In this document: positions 50,370 to 57,328 of the stretch, in pieces
Numbering within the stretch: the first letter of the stretch is position 1
Layout: every line of letters starts with the position of its first letter
From: a virus
DNA length: 57,818 bases
Virus record (IMG/VR): IMGVR_UViG_3300032893_000051
Location: 1-57,818 of that record
Strand: one strand, 5' to 3'
The notes under the pieces: generated by a model
Told to the model about the DNA's origin: nothing
The model's input: only the letters and a program-made list of their open reading frames with translations
Database searches by the model: none
Made by a program: the position numbers and the translations under genes

Positions 50370-51159
50370 GCGAGCCGCACTTTTGCATCGCACGCAGAGC
50401 GTAGTAGACGATCGAGTATCGGTATCCGTTCTTATTCATAGGCTTCACCGGAGTTACTCCGTGGATGAAGCTTTGTCCGTCGAATAAAAAGTACGTGTGA
50501 TCGTCCAGGAGCCACTTGGCGTTGAACTCCGGAATGCTGAGATTTCCACCCTCAACCAGGTTCTTAAAAACAGCCATGCAACTCATCACTCCGTGCAGGT
50601 TTCCACGATCGAGGTGATATTTCAGGGGATTGTTTTTATTGACGATACCTGAGGTAAATCTGGTGCCGGGAATGATCCATTCAGACCGAACTTTTCGAAG
50701 CGCCGCCCAGTGCGCTGCGGCTGTTTCAGGAGCCCACTTTTCGTAGTAGTGATCTAGCACCTGCCCGAACGCACAAATTTCTTCGTGCACTGCCGGCTGC
50801 TCCTCACAGCAGCTAGAAACTCCGCAGAAGTTCGCCGAGGGATTATACGGAACGCGCGGACGAAATCCAAAGGTCCTGCTTTCTCCTAGCTGCCTGGCTC
50901 GCGCTGCCTGACTCATTTTTCGATCACCTACGCGATCCATATCCGAACTGCGAACCTCCTGGTTGTAGTTGAGGTTTTGAACTGCGCGCAGAACTGAATA
51001 GAAATATGAAAGGAACCGTCCGTAGATGATCACCGGCTTTCCGTCGAGGCAATACACTCCCGGTTCCGAGTAAACTATTTCTGTATCTGACTCAGCTGGA
51101 GACTTCTTAAGCCACTCCTTGGGAGTTATTTCTCGTCGGACTAGATCAATTCTTTGCAT
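50308..51159 (-). CDS. TET/JBP-like 2-oxoglutarate/Fe(II) dioxygenase
   Basis: A 283-residue protein with the double-stranded beta-helix iron motifs: His182 and Asp184 in YHLDRGN, GGNLSIPEFNAKWLL, FDGQSFIHGVTPV with His233, and Arg247 in GYRYSIVYYALR for 2-oxoglutarate. The set HxD, E/G-G-x-L-x-x-P-E, HGVTP and R-Y-S is typical of TET/JBP enzymes that hydroxylate 5-methylcytosine or thymine in DNA. It overlaps the ParB-like gene by 14 bases, so they are translated together. The substrate base is not determined by sequence. Confidence 0.75.
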   Translation of the reverse strand: MQRIDLVRREITPKEWLKKSPAESDTEIVYSEPGVYCLDGKPVIIYGRFLSYFYSVLRAVQNLNYNQEVRSSDMDRVGDRKMSQAARARQLGESRTFGFRPRVPYNPSANFCGVSSCCEEQPAVHEEICAFGQVLDHYYEKWAPETAAAHWAALRKVRSEWIIPGTRFTSGIVNKNNPLKYHLDRGNLHGVMSCMAVFKNLVEGGNLSIPEFNAKWLLDDHTYFLFDGQSFIHGVTPVKPMNKNGYRYSIVYYALRAMQKCGSPTEELARCRKEKMERERRRV

Positions 51160-51811
51160 TCAGCTTTTTCCAAATCGCCTGGGAGTAATCCTCTACCTCG
51201 TATTTCTTCAGCAGCTCGTCGAGGATGGCTATTACCTTTTCGTACTGTTCCTTGGGATAATAGAGGACAATCTGCTTCACGGCGGCGTTCTTGTATGCCT
51301 CGAAGGAAACATTTTCCTTGGCTTCCCCGTCCTTCTTTTCTGGCTCGGGCGGCAGAAGAGCTAGCCTAATTTCGGGCATGTTGATCTCCGGAAAGTTGAA
51401 ACGATCCAGAGCATCCACTTTTAGTTTCGCTCGTTTCATAAAATCCAGGAGTCCGTCGTTGGTCATCGTCCCGTACTGGGAGGTCCCCTGGGCAACGCGC
51501 TCCAGAGCTTCCTCTTCATTTGCAGCTTCCACTGGTGTGCAGAGAAGTTTCGGGATGCCGATTCCTTCCTCCCGAAGTCGCTTCAGCATTTTCCCCCGCT
51601 GATGTCCGTCGCAGAAATACCACTTCTTGGACTTTGGGTGCTGCCAAACATGCGGGCTGAAGGCGAAGCCGGTCTCCATCACCTCTTTTTTCATTCTCTG
51701 GTAGTTTTCTTCGGTGAGTATTTTTAGCTTTCCCTGGAGATCACTAATCTCATCGACATCGAGAAGGACTTGTTTTCCATAGGCCAATCGGACTTCGGTT
51801 TGCTTTTTCAT
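51146..51811 (-). CDS. ParB/sulfiredoxin-like domain protein
   Basis: A 221-residue protein with LQGKLKILTEENYQRMKKEV, VWQHPKSKKWYFCDGHQRGK (DGHQR, 68-72) and TSQYGTMTNDGLLDFMKRA, the pattern of phage ParB-like proteins that lie beside DNA-modifying enzymes. The C-terminal helix may bind its partner. It forms an operon with the dioxygenase and could guide it to DNA or act as an NTP-dependent clamp or nuclease. Confidence 0.75.
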   Translation of the reverse strand: MKKQTEVRLAYGKQVLLDVDEISDLQGKLKILTEENYQRMKKEVMETGFAFSPHVWQHPKSKKWYFCDGHQRGKMLKRLREEGIGIPKLLCTPVEAANEEEALERVAQGTSQYGTMTNDGLLDFMKRAKLKVDALDRFNFPEINMPEIRLALLPPEPEKKDGEAKENVSFEAYKNAAVKQIVLYYPKEQYEKVIAILDELLKKYEVEDYSQAIWKKLNAKN

Positions 51812-51851
51812 GGTGGCAGAATACCCGAGCCTGACGGGAATTCAAGGCAAG

Positions 51852-51887
51852 GAAAAATCTAGACAAACATCTAGACTCGGACTAGAC
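51852..51887. promoter_or_regulatory. Three CTAGAC operator-like repeats
   Basis: GAAAAATCTAGAC is followed by two more CTAGAC, at 51859, 51871 and 51882 (spacing 12 and 11 bases, about one helix turn). The cluster lies between the divergent ParB-like gene (minus) and the plus-strand gene at 51926, so it may control both. Confidence 0.5.
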
Positions 51888-51925
51888 ATGAGGCGCTGCG
51901 GCGATGAAAAATGGAGGGACTGCCA

Positions 51926-52177
51926 ATGCTAGATCCTATCTGCGAATTGGTGGGACACCAGGTGTCCAAACGTCTCCACTGGACCGGCAACTATAAAACG
52001 AACGGCCAGTGGTGGTCCATAAACGAGCGCCGATGCAAAAGATGCCGCCAGGCGATCGACAGGAGGAAAATACTCGGCCGATTCACGAACGCGACTCAGG
52101 AGCAAATTAGCGATGCGATGGAAGAGAGCGACGAAAAATCCAGGCGTTTAGGCGAAGACCACTTCGAACATATCTAG
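51926..52177 (+). CDS. 83-residue protein with Cys pair
   Basis: ATG at 51926 with GGAGGG upstream. The product has a Cys/His start (ICELVGHQVSKRLHWTGNYK), RRCKRCRQAI and an acidic helical end. A small DNA-binding or zinc-binding protein is possible. Family not recognised. Confidence 0.6.
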   Translation: MLDPICELVGHQVSKRLHWTGNYKTNGQWWSINERRCKRCRQAIDRRKILGRFTNATQEQISDAMEESDEKSRRLGEDHFEHI

Positions 52178-52191
52178 AAAAAAACCTAGAC
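52173..52191 (+). promoter_or_regulatory. Paired CTAGA motif before the repeat tract
   Basis: TCTAGAAAAAAACCTAGAC: two CTAGA 12 bases apart with an A-tract between. GAAAAAAACCTAGA differs from the copy at 48886 by one base. It begins the 560-base gene-free region. Confidence 0.5.
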
Positions 52192-52700
52192 TTATTTACC
52201 ACACTCCACTATAACGCAGCTCGACATGACGTGGACTGTAGGTAAGCGCAACGGCCCGAAGCGACATGGCAGCATCGGATGGTCTGGTAGTCGAGTGACA
52301 TAGAACGACCTAAAGAGGTTAGAAGTGGAAGGGCAGTAGGGGTAACGGAGTAAAGGGGAAGGAATGGGCATCGAGTGACCAGGCAGTAGGGGAGGGTAAA
52401 AGAACTGCACTGATAAGGTACTGACAAGAATTGGCCTGATAAGAATTGTTCTGGCAGGAAAGACTCGCAAAGTAGCGTAACGGAGTGATTGAAACTGGTT
52501 AGCATTGAAGCGAAGCGGTTTGTTTCGGCAGAAGGGGAGCGGCTAAAAGTGAATTGAAGTGGACTGTCTCGGCAGACTCGGATCGGATCGGCGAGAACAG
52601 AACCGAAGCGGACTAAACAGGATGGAAATGGAAGGATAGGGCAGTGACGGATAGGCGTGAAATGGACTGATGGAATGGAAGGGAATGGAATGCAAAAGGC
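52192..52700. repeat. Gene-free purine-rich tract of degenerate pentamers
   Basis: About 500 bases with no credible gene. The plus strand is G/A-rich with short words repeated at roughly five-base spacing, such as GGAATGGAAGGGAATGGAAT at 52672-52691 and CGGATCGGATCGG at 52579-52591, and words of the type GAAGTGGACT/GAAGCGGACT. The two frames of about 95 codons on the minus strand are only open because the strand is T/C-rich. The function is unknown: a non-coding RNA, packaging site or origin are possibilities. Confidence 0.55.
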
Positions 52701-52702
52701 AA

Positions 52703-52725
52703 CCTGTAAGGAATTCTTACAAGGT
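52703..52725. promoter_or_regulatory. Inverted repeat before the early operon
   Basis: TGTAAG-GAATT-CTTACA (52705-52721) is a perfect 6-bp inverted repeat, 18 bases before the GTG at 52739. It may be an operator or a small leader hairpin that sets expression of the early plus-strand operon. Confidence 0.4.
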
Positions 52726-52738
52726 CGAGGAGTGAAGT

Positions 52739-53221
52739 GTGACCAAGAATTATACCGCGCTACCTGGTAGCGCTTTTTCCGACGACGATGCGCAGATAAT
52801 TGGTAGGTTCTTAGATAGGAAATTTCCTGACGGGCAGTTCACCGCGAAGGATGTCCTCGAGGCAGCTCGACCGCGATCCAGCGAGATTCATCGATTTGTT
52901 TTTTCGACGTCACCTCAGGACGCGGCGGAACGCTACTATTTGCTTCGTGCACGCAAACTAATTTCATGCTTGGTGGTCCACGTAGACGATGTACCCACGA
53001 AGAAGTACGTCTCCAGAGTTTTCGTCGAATCGTCAGCCAAAAAAATGTTCATGGATGTAGATCGCGCGCGAAGATCCGAGGATATCTGGAGTCAAGTGAT
53101 GGACCAGGCGATGCGCGACGCAATCAGGTTTCGAGACAGGTACAGTCGGCTCAAAAAAATTGGGCCGATTATTAAGGCAATAAACCGGGTTGAGGCGAAA
53201 TTGAAGGAGAAAAGCAGATGA
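52739..53221 (+). CDS. Hypothetical early protein
   Basis: A 160-residue protein starting with GTG at 52739 (CGAGGAG upstream). It opens with FSDDDAQIIGRFLDRKF, a helical N-terminus typical of small phage early proteins, and ends in a basic helix (RFRDRYSRLKKIGPIIKAIN). It overlaps the next gene by four bases. Family not recognised. Confidence 0.6.
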   Translation: MTKNYTALPGSAFSDDDAQIIGRFLDRKFPDGQFTAKDVLEAARPRSSEIHRFVFSTSPQDAAERYYLLRARKLISCLVVHVDDVPTKKYVSRVFVESSAKKMFMDVDRARRSEDIWSQVMDQAMRDAIRFRDRYSRLKKIGPIIKAINRVEAKLKEKSR

Positions 53222-53841
53222 AGAAAGTGGAAAATGCCAAAACAAAAAAGGAAGTGGTGAGGATTCCACCAATAGAGCTGAAGACCGCGCGGATCACACT
53301 GGTGGGAGTAACCCCACTTCTGGTACATCGGAAGTCCGAGAAGATGGAGAAGTACCTCGCCGAGCGCGATCAGAACGCCCCGAAGAATAAGCCAGCGCCG
53401 AGAAGTCCACACCAGGAATATCTGGACTCTATGTATAAGATTCCAGGAAAGAAGAATGTCTATGGAATTCCTGCAAGCGGAGTGAAGCTCTGTGCAGTTT
53501 CAGCGTGCCGATTTATCGGCGGCATTAAAATGACCACTGCTTTAGGCGCCTTCCACGTCGTGGGAGACATCGGTGGACTAATCCCTATCGAGGGAGGAAA
53601 GCCGACCATGGACGAAAGAATCGTACAGATAGGTAAGTTCGGTAGCAAAACTCCTCAACTACGGTACAGAGGACGCTGGGACAAGTGGCACCTGAATGTG
53701 ACCATTCGATATAACAGCGCGGTTATTAGTCCGGAACAATTAGTTCACCTCTATGAAAATGCAGGATTTGGCGTCGGACTCTGCGAGCATCGCCCAGAGA
53801 AAAAAGGGAATCTAGGAATGTTCTCTGTCAAGCGAGGCTAG
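53218..53841 (+). CDS. Conserved phage early protein, RAMP-like fold possible
   Basis: A 207-residue protein with ARITLVGVTPLLVHRKSEKM, YGIPASGVKLCAVSACRFIG, LRYRGRWDKWHLNVTIRYNS and GVGLCEHRPEKKGNLGMFSV. This pattern (T-P-L-x-x-H, then G-x-x-A-x-x-x-K, then a C-terminal G-x-F/G-M-F strand) is widely found in phages next to replication genes. The ferredoxin-like strand order could match a RAMP or single-strand-binding fold; this is only a suggestion. Confidence 0.55.
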   Translation: MKKVENAKTKKEVVRIPPIELKTARITLVGVTPLLVHRKSEKMEKYLAERDQNAPKNKPAPRSPHQEYLDSMYKIPGKKNVYGIPASGVKLCAVSACRFIGGIKMTTALGAFHVVGDIGGLIPIEGGKPTMDERIVQIGKFGSKTPQLRYRGRWDKWHLNVTIRYNSAVISPEQLVHLYENAGFGVGLCEHRPEKKGNLGMFSVKRG

Positions 53842-53916
53842 GCATCAGAGGATCGGAAGGGGTATTTATCGGCACCAATTTGCCAGAGTTGTAAGACCCA
53901 GGTATAGAAGAAAGTC

Positions 53917-54135
53917 ATGAAAAACATCGAGACAATATCTCTTCCGACCAAGCGTAAGAAGAAGGGCGTGCAATGCAATCTGGACCAGGAGCTGCTTTCG
54001 GCGGCTCGGGTAGAAATGCGGAAGGAGAAAATCTCCATCACCGCGTGTCTGGAGTGGGGGCTGAAGGTTTACCTGCTCAGGTGCAACCCGCGGAAGGCGA
54101 AGGAAATAGGGATTCGTCTAGAGGCTGGAGGATAA
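53917..54135 (+). CDS. Small basic regulator (ribbon-helix-helix-like)
   Basis: A 72-residue protein: KKKGVQCNLDQELLSAARVE, then ITACLEWGLKVYLLRCNPRK, a strand plus two helices as in ribbon-helix-helix regulators. Preceded by a 75-base gap. It lies at the start of a tight small-gene operon. Confidence 0.55.
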   Translation: MKNIETISLPTKRKKKGVQCNLDQELLSAARVEMRKEKISITACLEWGLKVYLLRCNPRKAKEIGIRLEAGG

Positions 54136-54153
54136 GATATTTGGAGGTAAAAA

Positions 54154-54237
54154 GTGGACATAGAAAAACTAACAATTGGTGAAGCGAGAGAGTTAAGCGC
54201 GATGCTGGACGTGCGCGGAAAACGAAAAAAGAATTAA
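54154..54237 (+). CDS. 27-residue small protein with frameshift-prone end
   Basis: GTG at 54154 behind GGAGG; the product is VDIEKLTIGEARELSAMLD then VRGKRKKN. The phrase LTIGEAxxL is common in short phage proteins. The end contains CGA AAA AAG AAT TAA, in which A AAA AAG is a classic -1 slippery heptamer, one codon before the stop. A -1 shift would add about 31 residues. Confidence 0.5.
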   Translation: MDIEKLTIGEARELSAMLDVRGKRKKN

Positions 54238-54337
54238 TGGGATACCCCATAGAGTGGACCGCATTAGATGCTTGGGCAATGCAGTGGTTCCGCTCCAAGC
54301 GAGGGAAGCATTCAAAAGATTGATAGGGCTAAAATGA
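54197..54337 (+). pseudogene. C-terminal remnant of a cytosine-C5 DNA methyltransferase
   Basis: In one frame, open from 54197, the DNA reads NGIPHRVDRIRCLGNAVVP and then LQAREAFKRLIGLK, which is the C-terminal signature (motif X region, GNAVVP) of C5-cytosine methyltransferases. No start codon with a ribosome site precedes it and a stop lies upstream, and motifs I, IV and VI are absent here. The stop (54335-54337) overlaps the next ATG as ATGA, so this was once the upstream gene of the operon. Confidence 0.65.
54237..54323 (+). CDS. 28-codon frame with MGYPxEWT motif (uncertain)
   Basis: ATG at 54237 overlaps the previous stop as TAATG. The product MGYPIEWTALDAWAMQWFRS then KRGKHSKD recalls the MGxPxGWT ends of some phage C5 methyltransferases, yet it shares its bases with the GNAVVP frame, so one likeness must be accidental. 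It could be reached by a -1 shift at 54225-54231. I give it low confidence. Confidence 0.3.
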   Translation: MGYPIEWTALDAWAMQWFRSKRGKHSKD

Positions 54338-54606
54338 TTTCCAAGTCTGAAATGAAGCGCGTGGCGATGCAGAACCCCGAGCGAATGGCGGAGGAATATT
54401 GGAAGCTGAAAAAAGAGAATGAGAGGTTGAGGGAGGCTTTGAGTTTTTACGCCAAAGCGAAGATTCTCTTCGCTTCCTTTGACGGAGAAATGCCTTTAGC
54501 GAAAGATGCTGCTAAGGGACTAGCTTTCTCGGGCTTTGAAACAACCGAAACCCACGTGAAGGACGACGGAGCAATTGCCCGCGCCGCGCTGGAGGACGAG
54601 AAGTGA
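54334..54606 (+). CDS. 90-residue helical protein
   Basis: ATG at 54334; the product has a coiled coil (EYWKLKKENERLREALSFYA) and an acidic end. A similar start (ISKSxxKR) appears in the 99-residue protein at 55692, so the two may be distant relatives. Function unknown. Confidence 0.55.
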   Translation: MISKSEMKRVAMQNPERMAEEYWKLKKENERLREALSFYAKAKILFASFDGEMPLAKDAAKGLAFSGFETTETHVKDDGAIARAALEDEK

Positions 54607-54977
54607 AGGAGTTAAAGAAGGGGCAGAAAGTCGCTGTTTACGGCAGTTTCAAGAACGGTCGCATAGTAGTCACCGTCGAGTCAGAGACTCCCAACGAAGA
54701 CGGACTATGGAAAGTTCGCTTCGATAGTGGTTTTGATTCTGTTTCTGTTTTTGCCTCTGTGCATCCGAAGCAATGCCGACTGCTGAAAAAAAAGCCATCC
54801 ACGAAATATATAACCGGCTGGGTTTGTTATTACGTGGAAAGACCTCCGCAGGCTGCCGCCACAGGAGCCCTGCGTCCGTACGATGACCTGCGGCTGTCCC
54901 TGGCCGAGCCTCCCCAGGATCAGAAACATCGCTGGCAGGAAATACAGATTCGCAGACAAAACGGGAGCCCGATATGA
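54603..54977 (+). CDS. Hypothetical protein with SH3-like start
   Basis: GTG at 54603 overlaps the upstream stop as GTGA. Residues 5-60 (KKGQKVAVYGSFKNGRIVVT, then FASVHPKQCRLLKKK) look like a small SH3-type barrel. The last 40 residues are less ordered. Its stop overlaps the next ATG as ATGA. Confidence 0.55.
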   Translation: MKELKKGQKVAVYGSFKNGRIVVTVESETPNEDGLWKVRFDSGFDSVSVFASVHPKQCRLLKKKPSTKYITGWVCYYVERPPQAAATGALRPYDDLRLSLAEPPQDQKHRWQEIQIRRQNGSPI

Positions 54978-55225
54978 CCGATTTAGTAAATCATCCACCT
55001 CACTACAACACTGGCAAGATCGAGGTCATCGAATTCATTGAGGACCAGAAACTTAATTTCAACCGAGGAACGGCATGCAAATACATCGCGAGGGCGGGGA
55101 AGAAGGATCCGACGAAGGAAGTGCAGGATCTGGAGAAAGCTCGCTGGTACCTGAGCAGGGAGATCGAGCTGCTGAAGGCGAGCGAGGAACAAAGGACCCC
55201 TTGCCGTCCAAACGAAATGCGCTGA
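54974..55225 (+). CDS. DUF3310-type protein
   Basis: An 83-residue protein with VNHPPHYNTGKIEVIEFIED, GTACKYIARAGKKDPTKEVQ and DLEKARWYLSREIELL, the DUF3310 signature (phage SaV-like, possibly nucleotide-binding). It is common in early regions of lytic phages. The end overlaps the next gene. Confidence 0.85.
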   Translation: MTDLVNHPPHYNTGKIEVIEFIEDQKLNFNRGTACKYIARAGKKDPTKEVQDLEKARWYLSREIELLKASEEQRTPCRPNEMR

Positions 55226-55695
55226 AGCCCCGGGACAACTGGATCCAGGGAAAGCAGTTCGAGGACACCTTCGAGAGGATCGCGCGGCACTCGGGGATTC
55301 TGCCCATCCGCAACCACCTCACCGGACGATATACCGGGCGCAGAGTGCAGCTATTCAGATCGAACCTCGACTTTACACTTCACACCCGGGACGGTCGGAC
55401 AGCCTATGTTGACTGCAAAACGTTTCAGTCCGGGTTCTTCACCAGCTCCGACATCAGCGAGGTGCAGCTGGAGCGCGCCGTGCTCTACAACGATTGGGGC
55501 GTGCCGGCCGGGTTCGTGGTCTATCTGGGAGACCAAACGCGCGACGTGGCTTTTTTCCCAGGGTACTTCCTCAAGAAAGCCGGGAAGCGGAAGCGATTCG
55601 ACGCCGAAAACTGCCCCTGCTACCTCGGAAAACTAGAGCGCATGGAGCTGAGATTTCTCTTCGAGAAGAAGTTTCTGGAACTGGAGGATTTGTGA
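55201..55695 (+). CDS. PD-(D/E)XK nuclease, RecU/Holliday-resolvase-like
   Basis: About 164 residues if started at the TTG at 55201 with AAAGGA upstream; an ATG at 55075 would overlap the previous gene by 150 bases. GKQFEDTFERIARHSGILPI, SNLDFTLHTRDGRTAYVDCK (D...DxK) and SEVQLERAVLYNDWGVPAGF form the catalytic core, which resembles RecU-type resolvases. It would resolve branched DNA before packaging. Confidence 0.75.
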   Translation: MPSKRNALKPRDNWIQGKQFEDTFERIARHSGILPIRNHLTGRYTGRRVQLFRSNLDFTLHTRDGRTAYVDCKTFQSGFFTSSDISEVQLERAVLYNDWGVPAGFVVYLGDQTRDVAFFPGYFLKKAGKRKRFDAENCPCYLGKLERMELRFLFEKKFLELEDL

Positions 55696-55991
55696 TTTCG
55701 AAGTCTCAAATAAAAAGGATTCTCAGTACAAATCAGGCCACTCTGGGTAAGGCCTACGAGAAATTAAAAGAAGAGGTCGATAGACTGAAATGCTTTAATC
55801 GGGAGCTGAGGCGAAGTATGGATAATATCGAAGCGAAAAATAAGGCTCTTCATAGCGCACTTTGGGAGCTAATGAACGAGGCTAGAGGTTTCCTGTCACA
55901 AGCAAATCCGGTCGATCACGGGAATACGAACATGGCTGTTTTTCAGGGAAAAATTGATAAGGCGGCCCTTGTTTTAGGAGAGGATTTATGA
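55692..55991 (+). CDS. 99-residue coiled-coil protein
   Basis: GTG at 55692 overlaps the upstream stop as GTGA. A long coiled coil (KLKEEVDRLKCFNRELRRSM) follows ISKSQIKRILSTNQATLGKA. Function unknown; the stop overlaps the next start. Confidence 0.55.
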   Translation: MISKSQIKRILSTNQATLGKAYEKLKEEVDRLKCFNRELRRSMDNIEAKNKALHSALWELMNEARGFLSQANPVDHGNTNMAVFQGKIDKAALVLGEDL

Positions 55992-56299
55992 AGCTGCAAG
56001 TCTACCCAGCCATCGCCTGTCTACCCGCAGACTCCGACTTCGAGTCCGAGGAGCAGAGAAAGGGCTACCTATCCTTTCTCCAGTGGTGCAAGGAGAAAAA
56101 ACTGCCGAACGACGTCACGCCCATAGATCTGTGGTTTATCCAGAAGGACCATGAATCCGCCGAGTGGTTCATCAACATGGTCGGGAACATGATCTCCAAC
56201 CTGTCTCATCAGCTGGGGGAGCAGCAGTGCCTGCTGAGGAAGCTGCAGGCTGAAGTAGAGACTCTGAAAACACGGACAGTCTCTGAAACCACAGCTTAA
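55988..56299 (+). CDS. 103-residue protein, last of early operon
   Basis: ATG at 55988 overlaps the upstream stop as ATGA. The product is helical with a terminal coiled coil (LSHQLGEQQCLLRKLQAEVE). No family recognised. It ends 28 bases from the convergent end of the late operon; I see no clear T-run terminator there. Confidence 0.55.
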   Translation: MKLQVYPAIACLPADSDFESEEQRKGYLSFLQWCKEKKLPNDVTPIDLWFIQKDHESAEWFINMVGNMISNLSHQLGEQQCLLRKLQAEVETLKTRTVSETTA

Positions 56300-56327
56300 C
56301 GCGCTGCCCTTGTCCTAGGCGCGGCGC

Positions 56328-57320
56328 TCAGCTGAACGGCCCTACCGATGGCGGGGAAATCTGGAGCTGATACGGCATATTGCAGAGAACCAGCCCGCTG
56401 GGGAACGTCAGCGCAATTGAGAACGGCGCCGGGTTCCCCATCATGAGGTTTCCGGTCTGTGCCGCGGACAACGCGCAGGTGAACTTTCCCGCGGGGGCGG
56501 AGGTCACGTTTATCGGCACCGAGGGATCCGTGGTCTGAACCACGAGGACAGAGTTGTCCACGTTCAAAAAGCTCAGCGCGATGTTCGTTACGCCCGTCAG
56601 GTCGAACGGCTCCTGGTTTATCCCGTTCTGGATTCGGATGGCCAATACCCGATCTTCGCCGATAATGATCTCGTCCTGCACGTCGTTCGGGCCGGGGATA
56701 ATGTCCGCGTCGAGCTGTCCGACCAGCGGATAGAAGGTCGGGGCCGTTGCCGTCGCTCCGGATCCGGTGACGAACACCTGGGACTGAAAGGAGTAGTCCT
56801 CGTCCAGCACCGTGTGGCCTGAGTCCTGCCAGATTAAAAGCTGCGCGGTCACGAACTCGTTCGCGGGATACAGGAAAGTATTGTACCCATACAGCCCGTT
56901 CTGGATCTCCGCGAGGGGGATCGGAGACCCGATCGGCACATTGCTATCGTTGTACATCGTGGCCGTCGGGAACACGCTCGGGTTCGCATCGAAGGTCTGG
57001 ATATACAGCGGAATCGGAGTCCCCACCTGTGGCTGCGCTCCCACCGCGTACTGGTCAAGCGCGCATCCCTCCGTCGGATCGATCGTCGTGTAGCCAGAGT
57101 CCTCGTAGACGATGTACTGGATCGTGAGGAAGTAGGTGGGCGGCACGGAGAGAGATAGGTTGGAGTACAAACCGTTGGAGATGTGGGTGAGGTTGATCGG
57201 TGCACCGCCTACGAGGACGTTATTCGCGTCCCTGACCCAGGCGCGGACATATTTGTTCGTGGCTCCGTCGAATAGCTGAATCTGCGCGGGAACCTTATCC
57301 CCAATTTGAAGGCTCTGCAT
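56328..57320 (-). CDS. Tandem Ig-like baseplate/fibre protein
   Basis: A 330-residue beta-rich protein, no signal peptide. Residues about 4-92 and 96-180 are two copies of one domain (each with I/V-G-x-x-x-P, a NGLY turn and E/Q-D-S-G-x-T). The C-terminal domain (about 215-325, DRVLAIRIQNGINQEPFDLT) resembles BppU-type N-domains of phage baseplates. It is the last gene of the late operon on the circle and probably a host-binding or baseplate appendage. Confidence 0.65.
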   Translation of the reverse strand: MQSLQIGDKVPAQIQLFDGATNKYVRAWVRDANNVLVGGAPINLTHISNGLYSNLSLSVPPTYFLTIQYIVYEDSGYTTIDPTEGCALDQYAVGAQPQVGTPIPLYIQTFDANPSVFPTATMYNDSNVPIGSPIPLAEIQNGLYGYNTFLYPANEFVTAQLLIWQDSGHTVLDEDYSFQSQVFVTGSGATATAPTFYPLVGQLDADIIPGPNDVQDEIIIGEDRVLAIRIQNGINQEPFDLTGVTNIALSFLNVDNSVLVVQTTDPSVPINVTSAPAGKFTCALSAAQTGNLMMGNPAPFSIALTFPSGLVLCNMPYQLQISPPSVGPFS

Positions 57321-57328
57321 TTTTCCCC

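Noticed and set aside
51146-51811. ParB-like protein as plasmid/prophage partition protein
   Set aside because: There is no ParA-type ATPase and no parS-like cluster; coupling to the dioxygenase favours a DNA-modification role.
52192-52505. Two minus-strand frames of about 95 codons in the gene-free tract
   Set aside because: They are open because the strand is T/C-rich; the products are Leu/Ser/Phe/Pro/Cys-rich without any domain pattern and lack good starts.
52192-52700. CRISPR array
   Set aside because: There are no equal-length repeats with unique spacers and no cas genes.
54237-54323. MGYPxEWT frame as proof of a second methyltransferase fragment
   Set aside because: It uses the same bases as the GNAVVP frame; only the longer GNAVVP match is taken as evidence, the other is listed with low confidence.
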